The notes below the pieces were generated by a model. The model worked only from the letters and a program-made list of their open reading frames with translations. It had not been told where the DNA came from and searched no databases. Position numbers and translations under genes: made by a program. 64,000 nt of DNA from Cytobacillus solani (GTDB lineage: Bacteria; Bacillota; Bacilli; Bacillales; Cytobacillaceae). The stretch is from the NCBI RefSeq assembly GCF_001420595.1, contig NZ_LJIX01000006.1:2589058-2653057 (forward strand), written 5' to 3'. How positions within the stretch are numbered: position 1 is the first letter of the stretch; every line of letters begins with the position of its first letter. This document shows positions 1 through 8,387 of the stretch, piece after piece.

Positions 1-129
1 CAGCGAAAATACGGACAATCGCTAAAGTCCAACACTTCATAATTTTACCAATATTTTTAAATAATAATGAATTTTCGTTCATTTTGCGTTAGAATTTATC
101 AAAAGGGAGGTTATGGGGAGGTTTCATTT

Positions 130-945
130 TTGTTATTAAAGAGAAATTTTAAACAGCAGACAATAAATGGGGTTCAAATCGGAAACGGTACAGTAGCATT
201 TCGAGGGGTACATTTAAATGTTCATTGTTTCGTTGTTGATGGTGTTTTAATTGATACGGGAGCAAAATCATTAGAACAGCAATTTATGTCATTTTTTAAA
301 CAACAGGATATTAATCAAGTGGTGGTCACGCATTTTCATGAGGACCATACAGGCTGTGCTGCCATTTTACATAAAGAACTCCAGTTACCTATTAATATGA
401 GTGATAAAATGCTTGATTACTGTAAAAAGAAGCCAGATTATCCCATGTATCGAAAATTATTTTGGGGGAAACGAAGTCCATTCTATGCAATGGCAATCGG
501 AAAAACCTTTTCATCCCGAAATGCAATATGGGACGTCATTGAAACACCTGGTCATTCAATTGACCACTTAGCTTTTTTAAATCGTGAAACCGGTCAACTA
601 TTCACAGGTGATTTGTATTGCCAGGAAAAGACAAAGGTCATTTTACGTGAAGAAAGTATTCCAACGATCATTGAATCTCTGAATAAAATATTAACCTATA
701 ACTTTGATGATGTGTTTTGCAGCCATGCTGGCTACTTAGAGAATGGGCGAACTGCTTTACAAAAAAAGCTAGATTATTTGTTAGATCTCCAAGAAAAGGT
801 AATCAAGCTCCATACTGATGGATTGACACCAGACCAGATTAACAGCACACTTTTTCCAAAAAAATACCCCATCACCTTGTTTTCTTCAGGAGAATGGGAT
901 TCCATACACATAATAAACTCGATTGTTCAGGTTAAGATCAGTTAA
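130..945 (+). CDS. MBL-fold metallo-hydrolase
   Basis: Predicted soluble metallo-beta-lactamase-fold hydrolase, substrate unknown. The metal site is visible as HFHEDHTG, followed by a GHSIDH histidine, a TGDLY aspartate and a late SHAG histidine, the usual two-zinc ligand order. I prefer the TTG at 130, because GGGGAGG at 115-121 lies 8 nt upstream of it, while the in-frame ATG at 67 has no ribosome binding site. From the TTG the protein is 271 residues, normal for a single-domain member. It is a lone plus-strand gene ending before a strong terminator. The fold assignment is firm; the reaction is not known. Confidence 0.85.
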   Translation: MLLKRNFKQQTINGVQIGNGTVAFRGVHLNVHCFVVDGVLIDTGAKSLEQQFMSFFKQQDINQVVVTHFHEDHTGCAAILHKELQLPINMSDKMLDYCKKKPDYPMYRKLFWGKRSPFYAMAIGKTFSSRNAIWDVIETPGHSIDHLAFLNRETGQLFTGDLYCQEKTKVILREESIPTIIESLNKILTYNFDDVFCSHAGYLENGRTALQKKLDYLLDLQEKVIKLHTDGLTPDQINSTLFPKKYPITLFSSGEWDSIHIINSIVQVKIS

Positions 946-984
946 ATCAATATTAATGAATGTTAGGAAATCCAAATCAATTAA

Positions 985-1030
985 AAGCCTGGTTTCTTGC
1001 TTACTTTTAAGAATTTAGGCTTTTTTCATT
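985..1030 (+). terminator. Intrinsic terminator after the metallo-hydrolase
   Basis: AAGCCT pairs with AGGCTT across a long A/T-rich loop and is followed by TTTTTTC, about 40 nt after the stop codon. Confidence 0.7.
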
Positions 1031-1124
1031 TTTTCTACAACAAGCCTGCTAATTAAAATATAATTCCAATGTTAAAATTTAATCATTCTTTTTCATGATA
1101 TTATTCTTCATATTCTATCGATAC

Positions 1125-1568
1125 TTAATTGAGCATGGAAGCCCTCAAATTATTAACATCATTCTCTAAGTAACTCTTTAAACAAGATAACATATATACC
1201 CAACCTCCCTTTTGACCTACCATTTTATTTACTAGTTCAGGATCCTCTTTTTTAAAACCTGATTCGCATACTTCTATAGTTGTACTCATCTTATCTAACT
1301 CATTTAATGTAATTGTTACCACCGTTTCTTCATCATGTTCTGCTCCCCATGTAAACACGATATTCTTGTTTGGATCTACTTCTAAAACATGTATAATTCC
1401 TTCCGCTCCGTATTCATCATATTTCAAAGTAATCATTCTTCCTTGTTCCCATCTCTCAGAACTTGAAGAAAACCAAAAGTTTCCTATTTCCACTGGATCA
1501 ACTATCGCTTCAAACACCTCTTTTGCAGATTTATTTATTTTAAACTTTGTTGTTATTTGTGTATCCAT
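1125..1568 (-). CDS. SRPBCC / AHSA1-family protein
   Basis: A 147-residue START-like protein of the AHSA1 (activator of Hsp90 ATPase 1) family. Such stand-alone domains form a hydrophobic ligand pocket and are common in Bacillus, mostly without known function. The N-terminal strand KFKINKSAKEVFEAIVDP, the central FTWGAEHDEETVVTITL strand and the C-terminal helix with GGWVYMLSCLKSYLE fit the family order. GGAAGG lies upstream of the ATG. It is a single gene between two terminators. Family confident, ligand unknown. Confidence 0.8.
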   Translation of the reverse strand: MDTQITTKFKINKSAKEVFEAIVDPVEIGNFWFSSSSERWEQGRMITLKYDEYGAEGIIHVLEVDPNKNIVFTWGAEHDEETVVTITLNELDKMSTTIEVCESGFKKEDPELVNKMVGQKGGWVYMLSCLKSYLENDVNNLRASMLN

Positions 1569-1664
1569 TATGGATCAACCTTCCTTCAAATATATTTTTA
1601 TAACCCAAGTTTAGAAGAATATTTATGTGGTCTTTTTATTTAGCTAACCATATCTTTCTTGGAT

Positions 1665-1694
1665 AAAAAAGTCATACCTCTATAGTATGACTCC
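1665..1694 (-). terminator. Terminator downstream of hisS
   Basis: Perfect stem AGTCATAC/GTATGACT with a 7-nt loop. On the minus strand it is followed by TTTTTT. It lies about 155 nt past the hisS stop and could act in both directions. Confidence 0.7.
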
Positions 1695-1849
1695 CAAAAA
1701 AATTTTTCTACTATTAAATTTATGACACTTAACCTAACAAACCAAAAAATCTTGTCGAAATGATTACAAAAATAATATAGTTGTTGGTTGTAAAAAAAAT
1801 CTCCCTACAGGATCACTTTTAACATTAATGAAGTTTCCGATCAATATAC

Positions 1850-3136
1850 CTATTTTTTAAACATAAAATCTTCATTTTTTTCTTCACCAGATCCCATATC
1901 TTTTATTTTAAATTGATTATTTTTGACTTCATCTTCACCGATTATAATGACGTTACGAACTTTTTCCTTGTTTGCTTTATCAAGTGCTTTACTAATCTTC
2001 TTATTACCCAACTCTAACTCAACATTATAACCTTTAGTCCTTAAATAACTTGCCAGCAGTAACGATTCTTTCTTTGTATTTAATGGGATGATATAAAAAT
2101 CCACATTCGAATTTTCCAGAAAAATATTGCCCGATGACGTAATAGCGGAATAAATAACATCTAATCCGAACGATATTCCAACTGTAGAAAAGCTTTCATT
2201 CGTCCCCATCAGTCCTCCGATTGCATTGTCATATCTTCCGCCACTTCCAATACTAGACTTTATTAATTGATCTGCTAAAAAAATTTCATAAATAGTACCA
2301 GTATATATTTCTAACCCCCTTGCTAAAAATGGATTAAATACACATTGTCCATTAATATCAAGATATTCCAAATACATATCTAATTCCTTTAACTCTTCTA
2401 GTCCTTGTTTAACAAGATCATTTTTTTTGGAGGCTGGCTCAAAGTAGCTATAATTTTTATTATTTTTATCAATCAAAAATTGTTCGATCAATTTAATAGT
2501 TGAAGCTTGTAATCCTAGTTTAGTGAGCTCAGAAAGTACAGCTTCTAATCCTACTTTTTCAAGTTTATCAAGTATTAGTACTACTTTATTGATCTGTTTA
2601 TTATCTGTTTCAAAGAATTCGAGCATTCCAGTCAATAATTTTCGATTGTTATATTGAATGATTACATTCAATTCAAGTTTTTTAAAAGCATCTAATGCCA
2701 TTTTCATTAATTCTGCCTCTGCTATTTGAGACTCGACTCCAACAATATCAACGTCACATTGAGTAAACTCGCGGAACCTACCAGCCTTTATGGGACCATC
2801 TCGAAATACTTTCCCAATTTCATATCGCTTAAAGGGCATCCTAATTGCCGGATTCATTGCAACAACCTTTGCAAAAGGGATTGTGAGATCATATCTTAAA
2901 GCAAGGTCTCTTTCTCCTCTATCTGATAATGTATACATTTCCTCTAAAATTTCAGCTCCTCCGCCATACTTTGAAGCAAGTAATTCAGTATAATTCAAAA
3001 TGGGTGTTTCCAGAGGCTTGCAGCCGTATTGGACAAACGTCTCTTCTAATATTTTTGTAATTTCCTTCCTTACCATTTCAGCATTTGGCAAGTAATCTTG
3101 TGTACCCTTTACATTTTGAATATTCATTTTTCTCAT
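1850..3136 (-). CDS. hisS: Histidine--tRNA ligase (HisS)
   Basis: Class II aminoacyl-tRNA synthetase that charges tRNA-His in the cytoplasm. At 428 residues it is full length. Motif 2 is seen around FREFTQCDVDIVG, the HisA-type histidine-binding loop as LARGLEIYTGT, and motif 3 as GSGGRYDN. The C-terminal anticodon-binding domain follows from about residue 330. The start ATG has GGAGGG 9 nt upstream. It is monocistronic and preceded by a leader with a His-rich peptide and a terminator (separate entries). Some Bacillus carry two hisS genes; a leader-controlled copy among accessory genes could be the second, but one window cannot show that. Confidence 0.95.
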   Translation of the reverse strand: MRKMNIQNVKGTQDYLPNAEMVRKEITKILEETFVQYGCKPLETPILNYTELLASKYGGGAEILEEMYTLSDRGERDLALRYDLTIPFAKVVAMNPAIRMPFKRYEIGKVFRDGPIKAGRFREFTQCDVDIVGVESQIAEAELMKMALDAFKKLELNVIIQYNNRKLLTGMLEFFETDNKQINKVVLILDKLEKVGLEAVLSELTKLGLQASTIKLIEQFLIDKNNKNYSYFEPASKKNDLVKQGLEELKELDMYLEYLDINGQCVFNPFLARGLEIYTGTIYEIFLADQLIKSSIGSGGRYDNAIGGLMGTNESFSTVGISFGLDVIYSAITSSGNIFLENSNVDFYIIPLNTKKESLLLASYLRTKGYNVELELGNKKISKALDKANKEKVRNVIIIGEDEVKNNQFKIKDMGSGEEKNEDFMFKK

Positions 3137-3170
3137 TTTCAGAACCCTCCACTATTTTTTTGAAAATAAA

Positions 3171-3214
3171 AAACCGCACTTGATGTAAGTGTTGAACTTA
3201 ATCAAATACGGTTT
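3171..3214 (-). terminator. Leader terminator (attenuator) before hisS
   Basis: On the minus strand AAACCGTATTTGAT pairs with ATCAAGTGCGGTTT (with G-U pairs), capped by an inner TAAGT/ACTTA stem, then TTTTTTATTTT. It ends about 35 nt before the hisS start, so it would stop transcription before the gene unless prevented. Confidence 0.8.
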
Positions 3215-3248
3215 AATGATAAATAGCCTTCCTATTAGCGATTCTTTT

Positions 3249-3268
3249 AAAATCGTATAGCAAGGCTA
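3249..3268 (-). promoter_or_regulatory. Candidate anti-terminator arm and stop-codon hairpin
   Basis: Two competing pairings are visible. TAGCCTT (3262-3268, beginning at the leader stop codon) pairs with AAGGCTA (3224-3230), with CTAT/ATAG and CGATT/AATCG as inner stems. Alternatively CTATACGATTT (3250-3260) pairs with AAACCGTAT (3206-3214), the 5' arm of the terminator, with one mismatch. A ribosome paused on the His codons would leave the second arm free; a ribosome at the stop codon would cover it. The pairings are read from sequence; the mechanism is inferred. Confidence 0.55.
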
Positions 3269-3322
3269 ATCAATATGATGATGTAATTGAGACAATGAAA
3301 TTAACTTTCTTAAAGTAAACAT
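3266..3322 (-). CDS. Histidine-rich leader peptide of hisS
   Basis: An 18-codon frame, MFTLRKLISLSQLHHHID, with AGAGGTGG 6 nt before its ATG and three consecutive CAT codons at positions 14-16, followed by Ile, Asp and TAG. It lies wholly within the hisS leader, upstream of the terminator. This is the layout of a ribosome-mediated attenuator in which scarcity of charged tRNA-His stalls translation on the His codons and lets transcription enter hisS. Peptide and RBS are seen directly; regulation is inferred. Confidence 0.7.
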   Translation of the reverse strand: MFTLRKLISLSQLHHHID

Positions 3323-3400
3323 TTTATCCACCTCTAATTTCCAATTAATTTATCATATTTATAGATAAACAGCAAATAATTAATGAATAAATTTTTTATA

Positions 3401-4636
3401 TTATTTACCGATAAATCGATCTCTAGCAGCACCTAGTCCGCATATTAAGAGCAAAACTGAAGCACCAACCAAGATAAGAAGTGGGATCGTCCAGCTACTG
3501 GTTGCATCATGTATATATCCAAAGAGCGTTGGACCAATAGCTGCAAGCAGGTAACCGACTGATTGTGCCATTCCAGAAAGCTCTGCTGCTTGATGTGAAT
3601 TTTTTGTACGCAAGCTAAAGAACATCATTGCTAAACTAAAGGCAAAGCCCCCGCCAATACCAAATAATATCACCCACAAAACAATTAAACTTGAACTGCC
3701 GTATAGCAATCCTAGCGTTCCAGCTAATAATAAACCTGACGTAATGGTAACTAAGGAACGTTGACTGGACATTCGTCCAGCGATGACGGGAACGATAAAT
3801 GTAAATGGGAGCAAAGCTAGCTGCATAATAGTAAGCAACCAGCCAGATCGATCTGAACTTATTCCTTGTACCTTTAAAATTTCAGGCAGCCACGCGATAA
3901 GGACGTAAAACAACATGGACTGTAATCCCATAAACAATGATACTTGCCAAGCTATTGCGGAAGTCCATACATTTACTCTACTGTCATCTGTTTTTATATG
4001 AATATTGGCTGCATTCCGATTTCGACGTTTCATTTGCGGCAGCCAAGTTAAAATGGATACAAAACTTAAAAAACCCCATATTCCCAATGCACCTTGCCAG
4101 CCAAATCCTAAATGAATGGCAATTGGTACACTAATACCAGAGGCAATTGCTCCAAGTAGGTTCATAGAAATGGAATACACACCCGTCATTAAGCCAATTT
4201 TTGTCGGGAACTCTCTTTTTATAAGACTTGGCAACAATACGTTACAAACGGAAATAGCTAAACCTATGACAGCTGTACCAATATATAAGGTTGCTACTCC
4301 AGAAAGAGAACGCAAGATAATTCCAAGTGTAAGAATAATGAGGGATGCTAGAACAATAGGTTCCATTCCAAATTTTCGTCCTAACCTAGGGACAATAGGT
4401 GAGAAAAATGCAAAAGCAAGTAATGGCAATGTCGTAATCATTCCTGCCAAAGTATTTGAAATATGCATTGAATCCCTAATAAAACCTACTAATGGCCCTA
4501 CCGAAGTTAAAGGTGAACGTAAATTAGTTGCAACAAATATGATTCCTATGATCATTACCCAAAAGGCTGATGATTTACGGCCATTTGGGGCTGTCTTTAT
4601 TTCCTGTTCGATCGTTGCTTGATTTGTTGTATTCAT
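3401..4636 (-). CDS. CynX/NimT-family MFS transporter
   Basis: A 411-residue major facilitator protein with about 12 hydrophobic segments and a cytoplasmic N-terminal tail of about 27 residues. The segment VATNLRSPLTSVGPL in the first helix is typical of the CynX/NimT (cyanate and nitroimidazole) subfamily, which includes Bacillus subtilis YycB. RRNRNAANIHIK marks the central cytoplasmic loop. GGAGG lies 7 nt before the ATG. The XRE-cupin regulator gene lies upstream in the same direction, separated by a terminator, so regulator and transporter probably form a functional pair. Substrate unknown. Confidence 0.85.
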   Translation of the reverse strand: MNTTNQATIEQEIKTAPNGRKSSAFWVMIIGIIFVATNLRSPLTSVGPLVGFIRDSMHISNTLAGMITTLPLLAFAFFSPIVPRLGRKFGMEPIVLASLIILTLGIILRSLSGVATLYIGTAVIGLAISVCNVLLPSLIKREFPTKIGLMTGVYSISMNLLGAIASGISVPIAIHLGFGWQGALGIWGFLSFVSILTWLPQMKRRNRNAANIHIKTDDSRVNVWTSAIAWQVSLFMGLQSMLFYVLIAWLPEILKVQGISSDRSGWLLTIMQLALLPFTFIVPVIAGRMSSQRSLVTITSGLLLAGTLGLLYGSSSLIVLWVILFGIGGGFAFSLAMMFFSLRTKNSHQAAELSGMAQSVGYLLAAIGPTLFGYIHDATSSWTIPLLILVGASVLLLICGLGAARDRFIGK

Positions 4637-4830
4637 GGTGTTTCCTCCAGTTACATGGAATATCTCTGTGCCTCTACTTTATATTTAATAAAGTATCATT
4701 TTCAGTATTCCAGTTGATAGTCGTAAAGCAAAATATATTTTAACATGTTTTTTGTATACTATAATATATCATTTGTAAATTGTCTATGTTTTTATATTCT
4801 CATCCCGATTCTATGAATTTCAAAAGAATA

Positions 4831-4861
4831 ACCCCCTATCCTTTATATTGATAGAGGGCTA
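4831..4861 (-). terminator. Terminator between the XRE-cupin gene and the transporter
   Basis: Minus strand CCCTCTATC pairs with GATAGGGGG, followed by TTATTCTTTT, about 30 nt after the regulator stop codon. Confidence 0.7.
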
Positions 4862-4888
4862 ATCAACGTTTACAATGTAATATAATGA

Positions 4889-5461
4889 TTAAACGCTATA
4901 TTTTAATATGATATGGAGAACTACAACTTCGTTTGAATCATTAGTATAAGAATGTTCCCCATCTGCACGGAAACTAATTGAATCATATTGGTTTAAAATG
5001 TAGGATTCATTATTAACTTGAATTAAAATGGTCCCTGACATGACTGTTGCTAATTCTGTCGTATTCTGGTGATGTTTTTCTGGATAGTATGAGCTATTTG
5101 GTTGTAAATAAGCCCGATACATTTCCATTTCATTATTCGTATGTTGAAAAATTGGCTCAATTGCCCAGTTTTTCTCCTCTCCAGAAATTCTTAATCCTTT
5201 TCCAGCACGGGACAGATTCACACTACTATCCTCATTAGAAAATAATGACATGAGTGGAATCGATAAGCTTTTCGAAATCTTCCATAACATTCCTATAGTT
5301 GGGTTTGTTTCTCCGCGCTCAATGTTTCCTAGAGTTAGCTTACTTACTCCCGATAATTCCGATAAATCTTCAAGACTCCATTTCTTTTCTTTACGGAGTT
5401 TTTTAAGTACAGCTCCGACTTGTAATACGACTTGTTTTTGTTCATCCGGTCCTTTATTCAT
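4889..5461 (-). CDS. XRE-family regulator with C-terminal cupin
   Basis: A 190-residue DNA-binding regulator with two parts: an N-terminal Cro/C1 helix-turn-helix (about residues 14-70, with WSLEDLSELSGVSKLTLGNI as recognition region) and a C-terminal RmlC-like cupin barrel (about 115-188, with PEKHHQNTTE and YDSISFRADGEHSYTN). Proteins of this build usually sense a small metabolite and control a neighbouring transporter or enzyme. The next gene downstream is the CynX-type transporter, the likely target. GTGAGGA precedes the ATG. Effector unknown. Confidence 0.88.
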   Translation of the reverse strand: MNKGPDEQKQVVLQVGAVLKKLRKEKKWSLEDLSELSGVSKLTLGNIERGETNPTIGMLWKISKSLSIPLMSLFSNEDSSVNLSRAGKGLRISGEEKNWAIEPIFQHTNNEMEMYRAYLQPNSSYYPEKHHQNTTELATVMSGTILIQVNNESYILNQYDSISFRADGEHSYTNDSNEVVVLHIILKYSV

Positions 5462-5660
5462 TTTATCCTCACTTTAAATTGTTATTAAAAACCCAAAACA
5501 CATAAAAGTAATTACTTATATTATAGTTTACTCAAAATAAGAAACAAACCTTTACCCTTTAATAAATACAGCTTTTTATTTAAGCAGGATTAATAGAATG
5601 AACCTAGAATTATTTAATACAAAGTTCCTATCATTCATGTAAATAAGCGGGAGGTACAGC

Positions 5661-6098
5661 ATGATTGAAATTAGAGAAATAGAGCCAGAGTTGACGTACA
5701 TTATTAGACATTCCGTATTGCGCCCCCACCAAACGATCGAGGACTGCAAATATGACACTGACCACGGGAATGGTGCCTTTCATGTTGGAGTCTTTTATCA
5801 AAAAATACTAATAAGTGTTGGATCATTTTGTATCGAGAAAAATCCTGATTTTCAAACGGAAATGCAGTATCGGCTAAGAGGGATGGCAACTCTCGAGGAG
5901 TTTCGAAAGTTAGGTGCAGGGAGATCGCTTATTTCCTATGCGGAAAATTCAATTAAATCGCAAGGCTTTGACCTGCTATGGTGCAAAGGAAGAACAACAG
6001 TACAAGCATATTATTCTAAATTAGGTTTTGAAGTTCATGGGGAAGTTTTTGACTATCCCCCTATTGGTCCACATATTATTATGGTTAAACAATTGTAA
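5661..6098 (+). CDS. GNAT-family N-acetyltransferase
   Basis: A 145-residue single-domain acetyltransferase using acetyl-CoA on an unknown amine. The region RLRGMATLEEFRKLGAGRSL matches motif A (acetyl-CoA pyrophosphate loop, here R-K-L-G-A-G-R), and AYYSKLGFEVHGE is the usual C-terminal Y-x-K-x-G-F element. GGGAGG lies 7 nt before the ATG. It is a single plus-strand gene followed by a strong terminator and is convergent with mhqO. Confidence 0.88.
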   Translation: MIEIREIEPELTYIIRHSVLRPHQTIEDCKYDTDHGNGAFHVGVFYQKILISVGSFCIEKNPDFQTEMQYRLRGMATLEEFRKLGAGRSLISYAENSIKSQGFDLLWCKGRTTVQAYYSKLGFEVHGEVFDYPPIGPHIIMVKQL

Positions 6099-6105
6099 AT
6101 ACATT

Positions 6106-6140
6106 AAAAGCAACATCTATTTTAAAGATGTTGCTTTTTA
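6106..6140 (+). terminator. Terminator after the GNAT gene
   Basis: AAAGCAACATCT pairs with AGATGTTGCTTT around TTTTAA, followed by a T run; 8 nt past the stop. Confidence 0.85.
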
Positions 6141-6268
6141 ACATTCTAGTTATGGTTTAAAAACAATTAACTTTCCAGATTCACTTACTGTAATTAAATC
6201 TTGGGCATCACTTTTTCCGCTTAATGGGATGTAAAAATTTCATTTCCTAAATATACGATTGTTTATAT

Positions 6269-7207
6269 TTAATCTAACTCTCTCACTTCAATAGGAAGGA
6301 TAATTTCTTCAATTTTTTCTCTATGTGGCTCATATTGGCTAGGCAACATTAATTGTTCACCCATTGTTTCTTCCGGTTCATCATGAGCAAATCCTGGAGG
6401 ATCTGTAGCAATCTCAAATAAAATTTCTCCATGTTCTCTAAAGTAAACGGCATTAAAGTAATTTCTGTCTTTCACAGGTGTAACCCCATAGCCAAAGCCT
6501 TCAACATATTTCTTCCACTCTAATTGATCTTGGTCGCTACTTGCTCTCCATGCAATATGATGGACTGTTCCAACACCCATTTGACTTCGGCCAGCTGTCG
6601 ACAATTTTAAATCAATAATATTTCCAATCTCACTTGTAGATTGATAACGGACAAGATCATTTTCTTTCCCTATTCGCTTGAGTCCCATGACTTTCTCTAG
6701 TGCTTCAGCTGTTTGTTCAGGCTGTTTTGAGAAAAGCGTTGCTCCGCCAAAGCCTTTAATTGCAACATCTGGTTTCACATCTCCGAAAGCCCAAGTATTC
6801 TCTTCCCCACCTTCTCGTTCAACAATTTCCAGGTGAAGTCCATGTGGATCATCAAATTGTAAATATTTCTCTCCAAAACGCTCTGTTTTAGTATATAGAA
6901 TATTGAACTTTTCTAATCTCTTTTCCCAAAATTCCATTGCACCAATTGGGACTACATATGAAGTGACTCCAACTTGCCCATCTCCGATTTTTCCTTTGTA
7001 AGCATTTGGCCAAGGAAAAAATGTAATTATCGTTCCGGGTTTTCCTTCATTATTACCGAAATAAAGATGATATGTACCCGGATCATCAAAGTTTACTGTT
7101 CTTTTTACTAAGCGCAGTCCTAGTACCGCTGCATAAAAATCTACATTTTCTTGCGGGTGGCCAACAATTGCTGTTATATGGTGGATCCCCATCGTTTGTT
7201 TTTTCAT
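6269..7207 (-). CDS. mhqO: Ring-cleaving dioxygenase, MhqO/MhqE type
   Basis: A 312-residue vicinal-oxygen-chelate protein with two paired beta-alpha-beta-beta-beta modules. The N-terminal module opens with GIHHITAIVGHPQENVDFY and a second metal-site histidine falls in TVHHIAWRA; the late Glu lies in GEILFEIATDP. In Bacillus subtilis the same-length YdfO (MhqO) belongs to the mhqNOP operon induced by methylhydroquinone and catechol stress. Here it follows the nitroreductase gene mhqN by 31 nt, same order, without a following DoxX-type mhqP. AAGGAG precedes the ATG. The exact substrate of this enzyme is unproven. Confidence 0.9.
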   Translation of the reverse strand: MKKQTMGIHHITAIVGHPQENVDFYAAVLGLRLVKRTVNFDDPGTYHLYFGNNEGKPGTIITFFPWPNAYKGKIGDGQVGVTSYVVPIGAMEFWEKRLEKFNILYTKTERFGEKYLQFDDPHGLHLEIVEREGGEENTWAFGDVKPDVAIKGFGGATLFSKQPEQTAEALEKVMGLKRIGKENDLVRYQSTSEIGNIIDLKLSTAGRSQMGVGTVHHIAWRASSDQDQLEWKKYVEGFGYGVTPVKDRNYFNAVYFREHGEILFEIATDPPGFAHDEPEETMGEQLMLPSQYEPHREKIEEIILPIEVRELD

Positions 7208-7238
7208 TATTTTTCACTCCTTATTAAAATCTAGAATT

Positions 7239-7856
7239 TTAGATGTAAGTGACGAATTCACTAACAGGCTTTCGATAGCCTCTAGGTTTTCTGCTTGAAA
7301 CCTTTTCTTTCCCGATTGTAATCATCAAAACAACCTCATATTGTTCATCGATCTTCAATAAACCCCTTATCTCCTCTTGATTAAATCCAATCATCGGACA
7401 TGTATCCCACCCTTTTTCCTTAGCAGCTAACATAAATAGCATGGCTGATAGCGATGCATTTCTGATAGCCTCGTCTCGTTGAAATACTTCGCCCCTTGTT
7501 TCATAGAATGAGACTGTATCATTAACCATATGATCATATTCTTGCTTATTTACTATTCCTAATAGCTGTAATCCTTCATAAATTTCAGGAGCCTGCTGAT
7601 AAGCTTTTTTATCACCAACTACAAAAATAACTGCAGAAGCACTTGAAACCTTATACTGTCCATTTGCTGCTTTCCTAACTTTTTCTTTCAAATCAGGGTC
7701 TACAACAGTTACATATCTTGTATGCTGTAAATTAAAGGCCGATGGACCAAGCTTTACTAATTCAAAAATTTCATTTAATTCTTTCTGTTCAATTACTTGA
7801 TCTGTTAAAAAGTTACTCGCTGATCGTCTATCCTGTACCAAATTTACAAAATCCAT
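7239..7856 (-). CDS. mhqN: Nitroreductase-family protein, MhqN type
   Basis: A cytoplasmic FMN-dependent oxidoreductase of about 205 residues. The N-terminal DRRSASNFL holds the Arg-Arg-Ser FMN-contact motif, GPSAFNLQHTRYV is the next flavin loop, and KEKGWDTCPMIGF plus GYRKP complete the family pattern. I choose the ATG at 7856, which has CGAGGAGA 7 nt upstream, over the ATG two codons earlier that touches the Shine-Dalgarno. First gene of the mhqN-mhqO pair; a candidate MhqR box lies about 100 nt upstream. Role inferred: reduction of quinones or nitroaromatics. Confidence 0.88.
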   Translation of the reverse strand: MDFVNLVQDRRSASNFLTDQVIEQKELNEIFELVKLGPSAFNLQHTRYVTVVDPDLKEKVRKAANGQYKVSSASAVIFVVGDKKAYQQAPEIYEGLQLLGIVNKQEYDHMVNDTVSFYETRGEVFQRDEAIRNASLSAMLFMLAAKEKGWDTCPMIGFNQEEIRGLLKIDEQYEVVLMITIGKEKVSSRKPRGYRKPVSEFVTYI

Positions 7857-7960
7857 TTCCATTCTCCTCGTAATAAAAGTTTGTTATTTCTTATAAAATA
7901 ATTCGTATAAAGAAGGTTAATCTTCAAGAACTATGTATAAAACAATATCTTTATTTAAAA

Positions 7961-7978
7961 TATCTTTAATTCAAAATA
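7961..7978 (-). promoter_or_regulatory. Candidate MhqR operator
   Basis: TATCTTTAATTCAAAATA is a partial inverted repeat sharing about 14 of 18 positions with the recalled Bacillus subtilis MhqR consensus (TATCT-n-GAATTC-n-AGATA form). It lies upstream of mhqN. The regulator gene is not in this window. Confidence 0.45.
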
Positions 7979-8101
7979 ATTTTATTACTTATATTTACTC
8001 TAGTCAATAACTTTTTGAAAAAACATATTTCAATTATTTATTTTATTAGCATTTTCGGCTCTATTTTCCAATCAAATCTATCATCAACTTTGAACAAATG
8101 A

Positions 8102-8131
8102 AAACCAGTTAACTAAAAGGTCAACTGGTTC
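8102..8131 (-). terminator. Terminator of the 47-codon gene
   Basis: Minus strand AACCAGTTGAC pairs with GTTAACTGGTT around CTTTTA, followed by TTC and A/T-rich DNA; it begins 9 nt after the stop codon. Confidence 0.75.
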
Positions 8132-8139
8132 AATAATTA

Positions 8140-8283
8140 TTACTTTAAATCAACTTTGGGATTCGTATTAAATTTTCCATTTTTATTTTCTTTCTCGTGC
8201 CCGTGAATTTGATCTCCACCATTTCCCTTTTCCTTTACTATCTTTCCGCCTAAACTAACATTTTGAAAGTCCTTTTCTGTCAA
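8140..8283 (-). CDS. Small hydrophilic protein, 47 residues
   Basis: A short frame starting with TTG at 8283, preceded by GGGGGTGA at 7-8 nt and followed by a strong hairpin terminator. The product starts MTEKDFQNVSLGGKI, is lysine- and glycine-rich (KEKGNGGDQIHGHEKEN) and has no membrane segment, resembling small acid-soluble or spore-associated peptides in composition only. The RBS-frame-terminator set makes a real gene likely. Function unknown. Confidence 0.6.
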   Translation of the reverse strand: MTEKDFQNVSLGGKIVKEKGNGGDQIHGHEKENKNGKFNTNPKVDLK

Positions 8284-8387
8284 AATATTCACCCCCAATA
8301 ATAATAAAATGTCCATAAACTATAAATATTATCGAAGGAAGTGAAAGCTTTGTGAATACACAATGTTTTTATAGACTAAAAATAATA

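Noticed and set aside
3937-4622. Plus-strand frames of 65 and 168 codons inside the CynX-type gene
   Set aside because: Shadows of the membrane protein gene on the other strand; no RBS and no family features.
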